Part shown: one piece after another, positions 4,878 through 6,071 of the stretch
Position numbering within the stretch: position 1 is the stretch's first letter
How the letters are laid out: each line of letters begins with the position of its first letter
From: Gemmatimonadota bacterium
GTDB lineage: Bacteria; Gemmatimonadota; Gemmatimonadetes; Gemmatimonadales; GWC2-71-9
Reading direction: 5' to 3'
DNA: 6,071 nt
Assembly (NCBI GenBank): GCA_003220905.1
Contig: QHTS01000073.1
Span: forward strand, 1 to 6,071
Position numbers and translations under genes: made by a program
The notes under the pieces: model-generated
What the model saw: only the letters and a program-made list of their open reading frames with translations
Told to the model about the DNA's origin: nothing
The model's database searches: none

Positions 4878-5840
4878 ATGCTTCGGCCCATGACCGCCAC
4901 TCCTCCTCCACAGACGACCTCGCCCCCCCGCGCGAGCCGCCTCGCGGGCTACCTGCTCGCGCTCGCCGCCGGCGCCACTTGGGGAACCACCGGCCCGCTC
5001 TCGACGGGGCTGTACGCGCTCATGCCCGCCACCAGCATCGGGTTCTGGCGCGTCCTCCTGGGCACCGTCTGCCTCGCGCTGTGGGGCCTCGCGTTCCGCC
5101 GGGAGTTGTTCCGCGTGGATCGGACGGGCTGGCTGCTCGTGGGGCTGGGCGGCGGAGCACTGGTCGCCCTGTTCGAGGTCGCCTATCAGTTCGCGATCGC
5201 GGGCGCGGGCGTAGCTGGCGCCGCCGCGATGCTGTACACGGCGCCCGTCATCGTCGCCGTACTCGCCCGCTTGATCCTGAAGGAGGCGCTCACCCCCGTC
5301 CGGTTGCTGCTCTCGCTGTTGGTCATGGCGGGTGTCGCGCTCACCGTCACCGGGGGCAGCAACGCCGGAGCCGAGGCGGCCCGACTCGGCCTCGGGGCGG
5401 GCATCGCCGGCGGACTGCTCTCCGCCGTGAGCTATGCATTGACGACCCTCATGGCCCGTTTCGCCGTGCCGCGCTACGGCGCCGTCCCCGTGCTGTTCCT
5501 CGAGGCGATCGGCGGCGTGGTGATCCTGGGCATCGTGCTCACGCTGGCAGGTCGCGCGCCGACGCCACCGCCGTCGCTCGCCGCATGGCGCGGCCTCGTC
5601 GCCCTCACGGCCGGATCGGTGCTCGCGGCCAACCTGTTCTTCTTCTCCGCGGTGAAGCGCATCGAAGCGGCGCCCGCGGCAGTCGCCGCCACGATCGAAC
5701 CGGTGGTGGGCACCGTACTCGCGTTGCTCTTGTTCCACCAGCACCTGTCCCTCCTGGGCTGGCTCGGGCTGACGATGGTGGTCGCCGGGGTGGCCGGAGG
5801 GTACCTCCAGGAAGCCAGGCACACCTCCCCCCAGCCTTGA
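4878..5840 (+). CDS. EamA family (drug/metabolite superfamily) transporter
   Basis: This 320-residue membrane protein has the usual length and ten-helix plan of EamA/RhaT-type permeases. After a proline-rich cytoplasmic start (1-20), the first EamA repeat runs about 23-158 with GATWGTTGPLS (32-42), the FWRVLLG block (56-62) and TAPVIVAVLARLILKEALTP (121-140). The second runs about 171-310 with GLLSAVSYALTTLMARF (179-195), ANLFFFSAVKRIEAAPAAV (251-269) and IEPVVGTVLALLLFHQHLS (273-291). The APV...L.LKE and EPV...L.LFH blocks are the equivalent positions of the two repeats. Family members export or import small metabolites such as amino acids and nucleosides; the substrate cannot be read from sequence. 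It sits 10 bp upstream of the M1 peptidase gene, whose ribosome site overlaps its stop codon, so the two are probably co-transcribed. A peptidase/exporter partnership in amino-acid handling is conceivable but unproven. No promoter is evident in the short space after the inverted-repeat element. Confidence 0.92.
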   Translation: MLRPMTATPPPQTTSPPRASRLAGYLLALAAGATWGTTGPLSTGLYALMPATSIGFWRVLLGTVCLALWGLAFRRELFRVDRTGWLLVGLGGGALVALFEVAYQFAIAGAGVAGAAAMLYTAPVIVAVLARLILKEALTPVRLLLSLLVMAGVALTVTGGSNAGAEAARLGLGAGIAGGLLSAVSYALTTLMARFAVPRYGAVPVLFLEAIGGVVILGIVLTLAGRAPTPPPSLAAWRGLVALTAGSVLAANLFFFSAVKRIEAAPAAVAATIEPVVGTVLALLLFHQHLSLLGWLGLTMVVAGVAGGYLQEARHTSPQP

Positions 5841-5844
5841 GGAG
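5839..5844 (+). promoter_or_regulatory. Ribosome binding site that sets the M1 peptidase start
   Basis: GAGGAG overlaps the TGA of the transporter gene. Two in-frame ATGs follow at 5845 and 5851. Only 5851 has a workable spacing (6 nt), so it is preferred. Confidence 0.6.
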
Positions 5845-5850
5845 ATGTCG

Positions 5851-6071
5851 ATGCTCGGATTCGTCGTCGCGCTCGTCGCGCTGCAGCAGGTCCCCGTCCC
5901 CGCTCCGACCGGACAAGGTCTGCCGCCCCAGGTGAGTGACACCTCGCCCTTCCGGCGGCTCGGGCTCCCGACGCCCACGCTGATCCGCGAGGGCTCAGGC
6001 ACTCCGGGACCGCGTTACTGGCAGCAGCGCGCCGACTACACGATCCGGGCCACGCTCGACACCGCGACGCA
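5851..6071 (+). CDS. Secreted M1 family metallopeptidase, N-terminal fragment
   Basis: The frame is open from ATG 5851 to the right edge, giving 73 residues. Residues 1-11 (MLGFVVALVAL) are a short hydrophobic core followed by QQVPVPAPTGQG, consistent with a signal peptide cleaved near residue 18; the n-region has no positive charge, which is unusual. The mature start contains DTSPFRRLGLPTPTLIREGSGTPGPRYWQQRADYTIRATLDT. The YWQQRADYTIRATLD block is the start of the N-terminal beta domain of bacterial M1 (gluzincin) aminopeptidases as seen in Gemmatimonadota. The catalytic HEXXH and GXMEN motifs would lie far outside the window, so activity cannot be judged. The gene follows the EamA transporter by 10 bp. 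The protein is expected in the periplasm or outside the cell, degrading peptides from the N-terminus. Confidence 0.75.
   Translation, partial: MLGFVVALVALQQVPVPAPTGQGLPPQVSDTSPFRRLGLPTPTLIREGSGTPGPRYWQQRADYTIRATLDTAT

Noticed and set aside
4173..6002. 609-residue open frame on the minus strand
   Set aside because: It runs antisense to the PhzF, small membrane protein and EamA genes, crosses the inverted-repeat element, and has the low-complexity charged composition (Arg, Glu, Gly, His) typical of shadow frames in GC-rich DNA. It shows no recognisable domain.

Overview
The window is a GC-rich bacterial chromosomal segment, densely coding and mostly on the + strand. The best guess is a Gemmatimonadota-like or related soil lineage. 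This rests on the character of the M1-peptidase N-terminus at the right edge, the winged-helix regulator (HTH_34 type) paired with a six-helix membrane protein, and the overall base composition. There is no rRNA or other marker, so the assignment is an inference.

Layout. (1) The left edge holds the start of a minus-strand M55 (DppA-like) metallopeptidase. (2) A short divergent intergenic region (256-311) carries a TTGACA -35 element embedded in palindromic TACTT/AAGTA half-sites. This is probably the control region of the next two genes. (3) A two-gene cassette follows: a six-helix membrane protein (312-896) and, overlapping it by 8 bp, a small winged-helix regulator (889-1266). The cassette ends in a hairpin plus nine-T tract that looks like an intrinsic terminator. 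(4) Next comes a short undecaprenyl/polyprenyl diphosphate synthase homologue (1293-1928), joined by an ATGA overlap to a multi-spanning DUF4173-type membrane protein (1925-3442). The synthase keeps all the catalytic residues but lacks about 29 residues before the IRTGGE block. (5) After a strong hairpin that straddles the DUF4173 stop codon there is a PhzF-family isomerase (3487-4278), joined by another ATGA overlap to a small two-helix membrane protein of unknown function (4275-4751). (6) A 108-bp element with perfect 17-bp terminal inverted repeats, bounded on both sides by CTAG, lies at 4748-4855. It looks like an IS630-type MITE inserted in the stop codon of the preceding gene. (7) The window closes with an EamA-family drug/metabolite transporter (4878-5840) and the signal-peptide-bearing start of a secreted M1-family metallopeptidase (5851 to the right edge).

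The genes do not form one obvious pathway. Two peptidases flank the segment, the central block is membrane and lipid-carrier related, and the regulator probably controls its own cassette. The points most worth following are the CTAG-bounded inverted-repeat element, the shortened prenyl transferase coupled to a DUF4173 protein, and the operator/promoter that may give a nearly leaderless transcript.
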